Under the pieces are notes generated by a model. It worked only from the letters and a program-made list of their open reading frames with translations, was not told the origin of the DNA and made no database searches. From assembly GCA_015655585.1 (NCBI GenBank), contig JAATEV010000020.1, positions 1-64,000 on the forward strand: a stretch of DNA of 64,000 nt, in the 5' to 3' direction. Made by a program: the position numbers and the translations under genes. Positions within the stretch are counted from its first letter, which is position 1, and the number at the start of each line of letters is the position of its first letter. The DNA comes from Terriglobales bacterium. Lineage in GTDB: Bacteria > Acidobacteriota > Terriglobia > Terriglobales > Acidobacteriaceae. Shown here piece by piece: positions 52,690 to 60,634 of this stretch.

Positions 52690-52784
52690 TTGAGCTGTAG
52701 CTCAAACTGATCCACGACCAAAATATCCCTCCTCCGATACACTTCGAAACAGGAGCAAGGGTGATCACCGCACCAATCCCACCG
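52690..52784 (+). repeat. Hairpin-bearing direct repeat, copy 2 (permease leader)
   Basis: A 7-bp hairpin TTGAGCT-GT-AGCTCAA (52690-52705) is followed after 14 bases by the repeat block 52720-52784. The block ends with AGGAG (52751-52755) and a GTG at 52761. It lies directly upstream of the permease coding sequence, whereas copy 1 lies past the esterase-like gene. Confidence 0.72.
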
Positions 52785-52906
52785 AAGCACGCCAGAGGAA
52801 CCACATCCCCGACTCCACTCCAAACCCGGCCCCGCAAAATACCCCAGCCACCGAGTTAAACCGTGGTCTTTCCACCCCCGCCGCCCTCGGCCTCAATGTC
52901 ATCGAC
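52761..52906 (+). other. Displaced N-terminal coding sequence of the permease
   Basis: AGGAG at 52751-52755 precedes GTG 52761, but that frame ends at a TAA near 52856. Read in the permease frame, the bases just before ATG 52907 encode 'LNRGLSTPAALGLNVID', which continues directly into 'MVGVGPF' and is typical of the first helix of APC permeases. This frame contains no ATG, GTG or TTG back to the stop at 52691. The distance from GTG 52761 to ATG 52907 is 146 bases, one short of a multiple of three, so a one-base deletion, a sequencing error or a -1 frameshift would explain it. Confidence 0.55.
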
Positions 52907-54277
52907 ATGGTAGGCGTAGGCCCCTTCGTCACCCTGCCCCTCATCGTCTCCGCCATGGGAGGCCCCCAGGCCATCCTCGGCTGGCTCCTCGGCGCATTCC
53001 TCTCCCTCTGCGACGGCCTCATCTGGAGCGAGCTAGGCACCGCCTACCCCGAAGCCGGAGGCTCCTACGCCTACCTCAAACACCTCTACGGAGAAAAAAA
53101 ACTAGGCCGAGCCCTGGCCTTTCTCTACGCCTGGCAGATCCTCTTCAGCGCTCCCCTCTCCATCGCCTCCGGCTGCATCGGCTTCTCGCAATACCTCACC
53201 TTCTTCGCCCCCAGCGCAGCCCACCCCTTCGCCTCGGCCACCATCCTCGGAGTCCCCATCGTCCTCAGCGGCCAGACCCTCATCGCCATGTCCGCCGCCG
53301 CCCTCGCCCTGCTTGTTCTTCATCGCAGCATCTTCGCCATCGACCGCATCGTCCGCCGCCTCAGCCTCGCCGTCATCCTCACCCTCATAGCCGTCATCGT
53401 CGCAGGCTTCACCCACTTCAACCCCCGCCTCGCCTTCGACCTCCCCTCCGCCGCCTTCCACCTCGACCACGCCTTCTTCCTCGGCCTCGGAGCCGGGATG
53501 CTCATCTCCTCCTACGACTACTGGGGCTACTACAACGTCTGCTTCCTCGGCGCCGAAGTCCGCAACCCACAGCGCACCATCCCCTTCGCCGTCCTCGGCT
53601 CCATCGGCATCGTCGCCACCCTCTATCTCCTCATGAACATCAGCGTCCTCGGCGTCCTCCCCTGGCGCGAGATGACCCAGCTCACCGACCACGCCCGCAT
53701 CTTCACCATGGCCATCCTCATGCAGCGCATCTACGGACACGCCGCCGCCGCCCTCATCGTCGTCCTCATCGCCCTCGCCGCCTTGGCCTCCGTCTTCGCC
53801 CTGCTCCTCGGCTACTCCCGCATCCCCTACGCCGCCGCCCGCGACGGCAACTTTCCCGCCTGGTTCGGCAAGCTCCACCCCACCCACCGCATCCCTCGCA
53901 ACTCCCTCCTCACCCTCGGAGCCGTCACCCTCCTCTGCTGCATCTTCCGCCTGCAAGAGGTCATCACCACCCTCGTCGTCATCCGCATCCTCTTCCAGTT
54001 CCTCCTGCAAGGCATCGCCACCCTCCTACCCAAACACCGCCGCCAGCGCCGGCAGCGCGGCTTCCGAATGCCCCTCTACCCCCTTCCCGTCCTGCTCGCG
54101 TTAGCGGGCTTCACCTTCATCCTCTTCTCCCGCCCCCACTTCCTCACCGAGATGCGCACCGCCGCCCTCATCCTCGCCGCCGGAGCCATCGTCTACGCCC
54201 TGCACTCCACCCGCTCCAGCCACCCTCAGGACAGGATCAGCGAAGCGGCATCGAACACCCCCAGCAACGGCATCTAA
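52907..54277 (+). CDS. APC-family amino acid permease (5' end disturbed)
   Basis: The visible 456-residue product has about 12 membrane segments with APC-superfamily features: 'MVGVGPFVTLPLIV' (unwound GxG part of TM1), 'GGPQAILGWLLGAFLSL', 'ELGTAYPEAGGSYAYLKHLYG' (partly quoted) and 'LGAEVRNPQRTIPFAVLG' in TM6-7. It would import an amino acid. Starting at ATG 52907 removes the first half of TM1; the missing part is encoded in frame just upstream but has no start codon. The gene is therefore either frameshifted, read by recoding, or started at a non-standard codon. The coding strand is extremely C-rich at wobble positions, unlike the esterase-like gene upstream. Confidence 0.8.
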   Translation: MVGVGPFVTLPLIVSAMGGPQAILGWLLGAFLSLCDGLIWSELGTAYPEAGGSYAYLKHLYGEKKLGRALAFLYAWQILFSAPLSIASGCIGFSQYLTFFAPSAAHPFASATILGVPIVLSGQTLIAMSAAALALLVLHRSIFAIDRIVRRLSLAVILTLIAVIVAGFTHFNPRLAFDLPSAAFHLDHAFFLGLGAGMLISSYDYWGYYNVCFLGAEVRNPQRTIPFAVLGSIGIVATLYLLMNISVLGVLPWREMTQLTDHARIFTMAILMQRIYGHAAAALIVVLIALAALASVFALLLGYSRIPYAAARDGNFPAWFGKLHPTHRIPRNSLLTLGAVTLLCCIFRLQEVITTLVVIRILFQFLLQGIATLLPKHRRQRRQRGFRMPLYPLPVLLALAGFTFILFSRPHFLTEMRTAALILAAGAIVYALHSTRSSHPQDRISEAASNTPSNGI

Positions 54278-54347
54278 CCAAGGCAGCATCGAACAATGGG
54301 CGCAACGATGAGCCCGAAACGGGCATAACCGGCAGTGGCATCGAAGG

Positions 54348-54414
54348 TACCCCAAGGCTTTAGCCTCGGGTCTCTCAGGCAAGATGGAAGAGGGGGGCTT
54401 CAGCCCCTGGGGTA
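54348..54414. repeat. Extragenic palindromic repeat
   Basis: TACCCCAAGGCTTTAGCCT at 54348-54366 and GGGGGCTTCAGCCCCTGGGGTA at 54393-54414 (quoted as landmarks) form nested palindromes with outer arms TACCCCA and TGGGGTA. The inner GGCTTCAGCC core is shared with the repeats at 46385 and 56170. It lies between the permease and nagA genes. Confidence 0.65.
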
Positions 54415-54468
54415 TGCCTTCCTTCCCCGGCTCATGCTTCAACCAGCAGCAAAAGCGACTCAATTCAA

Positions 54469-55653
54469 ATGACTCAGAACACCATCATCATAGCGGCCCA
54501 GACCCTCCTCCTCCCCGACAACACACCCAACCCCGCTCCCGAAAACACCCACCCCATCCTCACCATCCAGGACGGCTCCATCCGCAGCATCGACCACCTC
54601 CCACCCGACGAGCACGCCCTCTTCCCCGCCACCCATCGCTTCCCCGAGTCTGCCCTCGCCCCCGCCTACCTCGACATCCACATCCACGGCTGCGCCGGCC
54701 ACGACGTCATGGACGCCACCCCCGAGTCCCTCAACGCCATCAGCAGCTACCTCGCCACACGAGGCGTAGGAGCCTACCTCCCCACCACCGTCACCTCCCC
54801 CCGCGACGAGACCCTCCGCTCCCTCTCCGGCATCGCCGCCCACATCCATAGCCACCAGTCCCCCGGAGCCATCCCGCTAGGCATCCACCTCGAAGGCCCC
54901 TTCCTCTCTCCCAAAAAACGCGGCGTCCACACCGAGTCCCTCCTCGAAGCCCCCTCCATCCCGCTCTTCGACCGCTTCTGGCAGGCCTCCGAAGGCTACA
55001 TCCGCCTCCTCACCATCGCCCCCGAGCTTCCCGGCGCGCTTGACCTCATCAACCACGCCACCAGCCTCGGCGTCCGTTGCAGCCTCGGCCACAGCAACGC
55101 CCACGCCGACCAGGCCCACGCCGGATTCCTCGCCGGAGCCACCTCCGCCACCCACACCTTCAACGCCATGCGCGCCATCGACCACCGCTCGCCCGGCATC
55201 GCCGCCTACGTCCTCGACCACCCCCAGCTCTTCGCCGAGATCATCTGCGACGGCATCCACGTCGATCCCCTCATGGTCCGCCTCTTCTACAAATCCAAAG
55301 GCCCCCACCGAGCCATCCTGGTCACCGACGGCATCTCCGCCACCGGAATGCCCGACGGCACCTACACCCTCGGTGACCTCGTAGTCGAAGTCAAAGACCA
55401 CCGCTGCACCTCCGGCGGAGTCCTCTCCGGCTCCGTCCTCACCCTCGACCAGGCCGTCCGCAACTTAATCCAATTCACCCAGACCAGCCGTGGCAACGCC
55501 ATAGCCGCCGCCACCCGCAACCCAGCCCAGCTACTAGGCTTAGACACTCTCTACGGCACCTTGGAACCCAACCGCCCCGCCAGCATAACCATCCTCTCCC
55601 CCACCAACGAAGTCCTACAAACCTTCATCCACGGAACCCCCACCCTCCCTTAA
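54469..55653 (+). CDS. nagA: N-acetylglucosamine-6-phosphate deacetylase
   Basis: The 394-residue enzyme removes the acetyl group from GlcNAc-6-phosphate in the cytoplasm. It is an amidohydrolase-superfamily TIM barrel with E142 ('HLEGPFLSPKKRGVH'), H208 ('SLGHSNA'), H229 ('THTFNAM') and catalytic D287 ('VTDGISATGMPDG'). 'AYLDIHIHG' near residue 70 is the first barrel strand. Length is normal. No strong ribosome-binding site precedes ATG 54469. The sugar MFS transporter and lactonase genes lie within 2-3 kb, but none is in an operon with it. A hairpin follows at 55671-55696. Confidence 0.9.
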   Translation: MTQNTIIIAAQTLLLPDNTPNPAPENTHPILTIQDGSIRSIDHLPPDEHALFPATHRFPESALAPAYLDIHIHGCAGHDVMDATPESLNAISSYLATRGVGAYLPTTVTSPRDETLRSLSGIAAHIHSHQSPGAIPLGIHLEGPFLSPKKRGVHTESLLEAPSIPLFDRFWQASEGYIRLLTIAPELPGALDLINHATSLGVRCSLGHSNAHADQAHAGFLAGATSATHTFNAMRAIDHRSPGIAAYVLDHPQLFAEIICDGIHVDPLMVRLFYKSKGPHRAILVTDGISATGMPDGTYTLGDLVVEVKDHRCTSGGVLSGSVLTLDQAVRNLIQFTQTSRGNAIAAATRNPAQLLGLDTLYGTLEPNRPASITILSPTNEVLQTFIHGTPTLP

Positions 55654-55670
55654 CCAGCACAATCGGGTGC

Positions 55671-55696
55671 CCCATGTCCGGATTCTCGGACATGGG
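55671..55696. terminator. Hairpin after nagA, part of a repeat family
   Basis: CCCATGTCCG (55671-55680) pairs with CGGACATGGG (55687-55696) around GATTCT, 18 bp past the nagA stop. The flanking GGGTGCCCC recurs at 56066-56074. It may be both terminator and repeat unit. Confidence 0.55.
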
Positions 55697-55953
55697 CATT
55701 CGCGCAAAGCGCGAACCGCTTTCTCTTCCCTACCCCAAATCTCGTCATTTCGACCGAAGCAGCGCAGCCTCATCGCGCTGCGAAGCGGAGAAACCCGCTT
55801 CTCTACCCATACCTCACCCCAACCCATAAGCCCTTGCTGTTGCCTTTGTCGGTGCTGTTGCCCGTTTTTGGATTTGTCATTCCCGAAGGGAATCTGCGTT
55901 TGTAGTCGCCGTTGCTTGTTTTTAGTCGTCATCCTAAGCGAAGGACCTCCATA

Positions 55954-56040
55954 CTTGCAGTTGCAGTTGCAGTTGCAGTTGCAGTTGCCTTTGCCTTTGC
56001 CTTTGCCTTTGCCTTTGCCTTTGCCTTTGCCTTTGCCTTT
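55954..56040. repeat. Compound hexanucleotide microsatellite
   Basis: Five exact tandem copies of TTGCAG (55955-55984) run directly into nine exact copies of TTGCCT (55985-56038), plus TT. Degenerate relatives (TTGCTG, TTGCCT, TTGTCG) extend upstream from about 55840. The surrounding 55654-56302 gap has no gene. Confidence 0.95.
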
Positions 56041-56169
56041 AAACCCTCAACCCGCGTACAAAAGGGGTGCCCCATCTTCGCGACGGCTTCATCGTCGCTA
56101 AGGTGGGAATGTAACCCTCTTCCCAGCCAAGGATCGCTTTTGCACTCGTTGTTGCCGTCGCACTTGTTC

Positions 56170-56279
56170 TTGAGATAAAGCCGGGCTTCAGCCCGGCGTC
56201 AAAAGCTGTCGCGAAGCGACCAACCGCTCTGCCGAAGGCTAGAGCGTAGCCGCAGGCGAAGCGACTGATTTATTGCCTT
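56170..56279. repeat. Dispersed extragenic palindromic repeat, copy B
   Basis: This is the second copy of the element at 46385-46500, in the same orientation and with the same order of blocks, including the palindromes GCCGGGCTTCAGCCCGGC and GTCGCGAAGCGAC. It ends 24 bp before the stop of the MFS transporter gene and may serve as its terminator. Confidence 0.8.
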
Positions 56280-56302
56280 CTCTCCCCACCCGCAGAACTC
56301 CC

Positions 56303-57559
56303 CTAAGACACCACCGCCGGAACCACCCCATCCTCCACCCTCACCCCCCGATACCCCCGCAAAGCAAAGAACAAAATATACAAATAACAAACCAACACCA
56401 CCAAAAAGCTAGGCTGATACCCAAACCGGTCCGCCAGAAACCCCTGCGCCTCCGGAATCACCGCCCCCCCCACCACCATCATCACCAGAATCCCCGACCC
56501 CTGGCTCGTATACTTCCCCAGACCCGCCAGCGACAGCGGAAAGATACAAGGCCACATCACCGAGTTACACAGCCCGCAAGCCACCGCCGCCCACATAGCC
56601 ACCGCCCCATGCGTCGTTATCGTCACCGCCACCAAAACCGCCGCCACCAGCGAAACAAACCCCAGAGCCCGCTGCGCCTCCACCTTCCGCAGCGCCCAGA
56701 ACCCCACAAACCGCCCCACCATAGCCCCGCCCCAGTACAGCGACACATACCGCGCCGCCGCCCCATGCCCCAACCCGCCCATCGAAGGCTGCCCCAGAAA
56801 ACTGATCATCATGCTCCCAATCGCCACCTCCGCCCCCACATAGAAGAAGATGGCCCCCGCTCCCAGCCGCAGATGCCCGAACCGCCACGCGCTCCCCACC
56901 AGCTTTTCACCCACCGCCTTCGTGGCAATCAGGTCCGGCAGCCGCACAAACGCCGTCACCACCGCCATCGCAAACACACACACCGCCAGCACCGCATAAG
57001 GCCCCCGCACCGACCGAGCCAGTTCCGCCGCCGTCCCTCCCGCCGCAATAAAAATAAATATCGCCCCCACCCGCGGAGCGATCGTCGTAGCCAGCGAATT
57101 AAATCCACCGGCCAGATTCAGCCGAGAAGCCGCCGTCTCCTCCGGCCCCAGAGCCCCCACATAAGGATTGATCGCCACCTGCAACAACGCCAGCCCGCTC
57201 CCCACCACAAACAAAGCCAGCAGAAACAGCGGATAGTAGATCACCTCCGAGGCCGGAACAAACAGCAGCAGCCCCGCCCCCATCACCACCAGCGCCGCCA
57301 CAATCCCCGCCTTATACCCAATCCTCCCCACCACCCATCCCGCCGGCAGCGACATCACAAAATAAGCCCCAAAGAAACAAAGATCCACCATCAGAGCCGC
57401 AAAATTCGTAAGGTGAAACAGATCCTTAAAATGCGGCACCAGCACATCGTTCAACGCCGTAATAAACCCGATCCCGAAGTAAAGCGAGACCATCAGCGCC
57501 AGCGGAACCGCATAATTCCTCTCCTCCGCCCCCACGCCACTACCGCCGCCAACCGCCAT
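56303..57559 (-). CDS. Sugar MFS transporter (FucP/NagP-like)
   Basis: The 418-residue protein has about 12 membrane segments and the FucP-family landmarks: 'SLYFGIGFITALNDVLVPHFKDLF' near the N-terminus (partly quoted, N-D conserved), 'FFGAYFVMSLPAGWVVGRIGYKAG', 'LLQVAINPYVGALGPEETAASRLNLAGGFNS' at about 125-155 (location only) and 'GKYTSQGSGILVMMVVGGAVIPEAQGFLAD' near the end. These proteins import fucose, glucose or GlcNAc with protons. With nagA close by, GlcNAc is the best guess. ATG 57559 is preferred because GGAGG lies five bases upstream. It is divergent from the lactonase gene. Confidence 0.85.
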   Translation of the reverse strand: MAVGGGSGVGAEERNYAVPLALMVSLYFGIGFITALNDVLVPHFKDLFHLTNFAALMVDLCFFGAYFVMSLPAGWVVGRIGYKAGIVAALVVMGAGLLLFVPASEVIYYPLFLLALFVVGSGLALLQVAINPYVGALGPEETAASRLNLAGGFNSLATTIAPRVGAIFIFIAAGGTAAELARSVRGPYAVLAVCVFAMAVVTAFVRLPDLIATKAVGEKLVGSAWRFGHLRLGAGAIFFYVGAEVAIGSMMISFLGQPSMGGLGHGAAARYVSLYWGGAMVGRFVGFWALRKVEAQRALGFVSLVAAVLVAVTITTHGAVAMWAAVACGLCNSVMWPCIFPLSLAGLGKYTSQGSGILVMMVVGGAVIPEAQGFLADRFGYQPSFLVVLVCYLYILFFALRGYRGVRVEDGVVPAVVS

Positions 57560-57653
57560 CACCCCTCCGAATTCGTCTCAATCCCCACCGAGCGCGTCTA
57601 ACCTATGTAAATCACTTATAGACGTCATCCGCCGATGATGTCTAAGAGAAACC

Positions 57654-58805
57654 ATGCCCCAGCTCTCCAGACGCGACTTCCTCCACGACTCGGCTCTCTC
57701 CTTCGCCTCCATCACCCTCCCCCGCTTCAAATCCCCCAACCCCATCGGCTTTCTCCTCGTCGGCACCCAGACCTCCGGCTCCAGCAAAGGCATCTACGCC
57801 TACACCTTCGACTCCGCCACCGGCTCGCTCCAGCAAACCGGCCTCGCCGCCGAAGCCCCCAACCCCACCTTCCTCGCCCTCTGCCCCAGCGGCGACATCC
57901 TCTTCGCCGCCAACGAGCTAGACCACTTCGACGGCAAACCCGGCGGAGCCATCACCAGCTACGCCATCCACAAAGCCTCCGGCAAGCTCCACCAGATCAG
58001 CCAGGTCCCCACCCTCGGCGCCTCCCCCTGCCACGTAGCCGTCGACAACACCGGCCGCGCCGTCTTCGCCGCCAACTATAACGGCGGCAGCGCCGCCTCC
58101 TTCACCATCACCATCGACGGCCGCATCAGCCCCGCCATCTCCTTCGAGCAGTACACCGGCCACGGCCCCGATCCCTCCCGCCAGCAATCCCCCCACGCCC
58201 ACCGCGTCACCGTCTCGCCCGACAACCGCTTCCTCTTCGTCAACGACCTAGGCCTCGACCGCATCCACATCTACGCCCTCGATGCCGATACCGCCCGCCT
58301 CATCCCCCATCCGCCCGACTGGTTCTCCGCCCCCGGAGCCGGTCCCCGCGCCCTCCGCTTCCATCCCAATGGCCGCATCGCCTACTGCGTCAACGAGATA
58401 TCCTCCACCATCTCCACCCTCCGCTGGGATAAAAAGCTGGGCCGCCTCGAAACCATCCAGGAAACCATCCTCCGCCCGGCGAACTTCCACGGCCCAACCG
58501 CCGGGTGCGACATCGTGCTCGACCGCCGCGGCCGCTTCGCCTACGCCGCCGACCGCTTCGACGATCTCATCGTCACCTTCGAGATCGACCCCAAAACCTC
58601 CACCCTCACCCTCCTCAACCGAACTCCCTGCGGCGGCAAGGTTCCCCGTCACCTCACCCTCGACCCCACCGAGCGCTGGCTCCTCGTAGCCAACCAGTCC
58701 TCCGACACCATCACCGTCCTCCAGCGCAACCAGCTCACCGGCCAGCTAACTCCCGCCTCCACCTCCACTCCCATCTCCAGACCCCAATGCCTCGTCTTCG
58801 CCTGA
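57654..58805 (+). CDS. Lactonase-family beta-propeller (YbhE/Pgl-like), probably exported
   Basis: The 383-residue protein is a seven-bladed propeller of the 3-carboxymuconate-cyclase/6-phosphogluconolactonase family. Landmarks are 'LLVGTQTSGSSKGIYAYTFD', 'VDNTGRAVFAANYNGGSAASF', 'SPHAHRVTVSPDNRFLFVNDLG' (each in part), with the conserved H in 'QQSPHAHRV' and the Asp/Arg of 'DLGLDRI'. The N-terminus 'LSRRDFLHDSALSFA' carries a twin-arginine signal, so the enzyme probably acts in the periplasm on a sugar lactone. It is divergent from the sugar transporter gene 94 bp away. Confidence 0.85.
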   Translation: MPQLSRRDFLHDSALSFASITLPRFKSPNPIGFLLVGTQTSGSSKGIYAYTFDSATGSLQQTGLAAEAPNPTFLALCPSGDILFAANELDHFDGKPGGAITSYAIHKASGKLHQISQVPTLGASPCHVAVDNTGRAVFAANYNGGSAASFTITIDGRISPAISFEQYTGHGPDPSRQQSPHAHRVTVSPDNRFLFVNDLGLDRIHIYALDADTARLIPHPPDWFSAPGAGPRALRFHPNGRIAYCVNEISSTISTLRWDKKLGRLETIQETILRPANFHGPTAGCDIVLDRRGRFAYAADRFDDLIVTFEIDPKTSTLTLLNRTPCGGKVPRHLTLDPTERWLLVANQSSDTITVLQRNQLTGQLTPASTSTPISRPQCLVFA

Positions 58806-59075
58806 AGCCGCCAGCCCCACCCCTCCAGAGAATTTATTTTCGCCCCCTGCACCCACACCCCACCGGCGGAGACCCCCCAAAGGTGTCAGTCAAAACCCGC
58901 AATTGACGCGGCTTTCACACTCCTGCGCCCTCAATGCGCATCTTGCTCTCATCCGCCATCCCACCCCACAACCCCTATGGCCGGGTTGACACAAAACCCC
59001 ATCCTGTGGTGGCCAGCACCTCCACGAAATGCTGAAAAAACACTATTTTCCCACCGATTTCCCTATACTTAACGG

Positions 59076-59615
59076 ATGGAAAGAGCACTAGGCAACGAAC
59101 GTACTGCAACACTCCCGGGAAAGGCAAGGACCGCGTTCACCATGGCGGCCCTCGTGTTCCTGTCGGTCTTCGCGACGACAGAAGCAGCCTCTCCGGCAGC
59201 CGCGCGACCGGCGGACGCCACCCCTGTGATCCCGATTCCGATGTCCAACAACCTGGCTCCCGCCGAAATCGTAAACAGCATCCCCGTCCCCCAGCCGAAG
59301 ATCACCGTTCTCAAGCGCATCAAGAGCGGCCTCGCAAGCTGGTACGGAACCTTTTTCGACGGCCGCCTCACCGCCAGCGGACGGCGCTTTGACATGAACG
59401 AGCTCACCGCCGCCCACCGTACCCTTCCCTTCGGAAGCAAGGTCAAGGTGACCGACCTGCGCAACCAGCGCTCCGTCGTCGTCACCATCACCGACCGTGG
59501 CATCCTCACCCCCAACCGGGTCATCGACCTGTCCGTGGGTGCCGCACGCGAGCTCCACATGCTCAAAATGGGCGTAGACCCAGTCCGGCTCGAGCTTCTA
59601 AGCGTCCAGAACTAA
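59076..59615 (+). CDS. rlpA: RlpA-like double-psi beta-barrel protein
   Basis: The 179-residue protein has a hydrophobic signal segment (about 22-40), a Pro-rich linker (50-75) and a C-terminal RlpA domain: 'SGLASWYGTFFDGRLTASGRRFD' (partly quoted), 'LTAAHRTLPFGSKVKVTDLRNQRSV' in part, and 'TDRGILTPNRVIDLS'. RlpA proteins are septal lytic transglycosylases acting on denuded peptidoglycan; the catalytic Asp of this group is the one in 'VTITDRG'. No SPOR domain follows, so septal targeting would need another part. No lipobox Cys is seen. The N-terminal 20 residues before the hydrophobic part are unusually long, and a later start is possible. Confidence 0.8.
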   Translation: MERALGNERTATLPGKARTAFTMAALVFLSVFATTEAASPAAARPADATPVIPIPMSNNLAPAEIVNSIPVPQPKITVLKRIKSGLASWYGTFFDGRLTASGRRFDMNELTAAHRTLPFGSKVKVTDLRNQRSVVVTITDRGILTPNRVIDLSVGAARELHMLKMGVDPVRLELLSVQN

Positions 59616-60006
59616 ACCGCTTCCGAATCATCTGCCTTGAAAACCCCCTCCCAGAGCCTGGCCCGGCAAACAAAGCGGCCAAGCCAACGGTTAAGCACGC
59701 CCTGACACCCCAAAGCCACCATCCTTTTTTCGATAGTGGCCCAGTTGGAATCCGCAGTCTCCGATTGGTTAGCAAAATCGAGATAGAGCAACAGCAAGCG
59801 CACTTAGCGCTCATAAGCGCGTTTATCGGGAATCAACCGCGTCGCAGCCAACGGCAGGTCAAAGTGTGTTTGGCCTGAAAGTTCAGGCGAGATTTGGTAT
59901 TGGTCACAATGCTCGGCTATCATCTTCATCGATCGACACCGGTTCTAAGGCCCAAACAATCTGGTTTCCTGGAACACTGGCTTACCGCTACGCCAAGGAG
60001 ATCAAC
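59616..60006. other. Intergenic region without visible gene
   Basis: This 391-bp stretch between rlpA and the DUF1801 gene has no credible coding frame. Short open frames on both strands lack family features and ribosome-binding sites. The DUF1801 promoter must be in its right half. No repeat or RNA is evident. Confidence 0.4.
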
Positions 60007-60441
60007 ATGACGGTGCAGGAACAGATCGAGCAGTACATTGCCACTCAACCGGAACCAAAGCAAAGCGAAATGCGAGAGCTACATGACATGATGTTGGCAT
60101 TGATGCCAGCTTGTCAGTTGTGGTTCTTGGATGGAAAAGACGAGAAAGGAAAAATCGTCTCCAACCCAAACATCGGATACGGATCCCGAAGCATTCAATA
60201 TGCCAACGGAAAAACCAGGGAGTTCTACCAAATAGGCATGAGTGCCAACACAACAGGCATTTCCGTCTACATCCTTGGAATCGATGACAAGAAGTATCTG
60301 GCGCAGACATTCGGGCGGGATCTCGGCAAAGCAAGCGTGACTGGATATTGCATCAAGTTCAAGACCTCGGCAGATATAAAAGTGGATGTTCTCAAAGCAG
60401 CAATACAGTGTGGGATTGGGCAGACAGGCATCTCACATTGA
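60007..60441 (+). CDS. DUF1801-domain protein
   Basis: The 144-residue protein has the DUF1801 fold: 'VQEQIEQYIATQPEPKQSEMRELH' at the start (partly quoted), 'LWFLDGKDEKGKIVSNPNIGYGS' in the centre and 'SIQYANGKTREFYQIGMSANTTG', followed by a C-terminal 'CIKFKTSADIKVDVLKAAI'. Proteins of this type are small, cytoplasmic and poorly understood; YdhG/YjhX-like relatives exist. AAGGAG lies six bases before ATG 60007, and that start gives a standard length although the frame is open farther left. The gene is richer in A and T than its neighbours, which suggests recent transfer. Confidence 0.78.
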   Translation: MTVQEQIEQYIATQPEPKQSEMRELHDMMLALMPACQLWFLDGKDEKGKIVSNPNIGYGSRSIQYANGKTREFYQIGMSANTTGISVYILGIDDKKYLAQTFGRDLGKASVTGYCIKFKTSADIKVDVLKAAIQCGIGQTGISH

Positions 60442-60634
60442 TTCAACTTGAGTAAACAAACAGACATCCTGGCAATAAAACGTTTGCCACTTTCAGTCCG
60501 GGCCGCCAATGCAGACTCGACGGCAACGAGGTTCGGATCAGTACCGATATGTCGGCTTGTGGGAAGCGATTGTGGCTTCCGCCTAGTGCCCTTGATAACT
60601 GTTTATTCAAATTGCCCCACCACTTTTCAACAAT

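Noticed and set aside
53102-54010. 302-codon minus-strand frame, mainly Glu, Gly, Asp and Val
   Set aside because: It is the antisense of the C-rich permease gene.
55955-56040. CRISPR array
   Set aside because: The repeats are contiguous hexamers without spacers, and no cas gene is visible.
55912-56178. Ala/Val/Phe repeat protein encoded by the hexamer array
   Set aside because: The frame is produced by the microsatellite itself, without a ribosome-binding site or ordered domain.
56273-57601. 442-codon His/Arg/Pro-rich plus-strand frame
   Set aside because: It is the antisense of the FucP-like transporter, whose minus-strand translation has membrane segments and family motifs.
59563-59814. 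83-codon minus-strand frame after rlpA
   Set aside because: It overlaps the rlpA end and has no motif or start signal.
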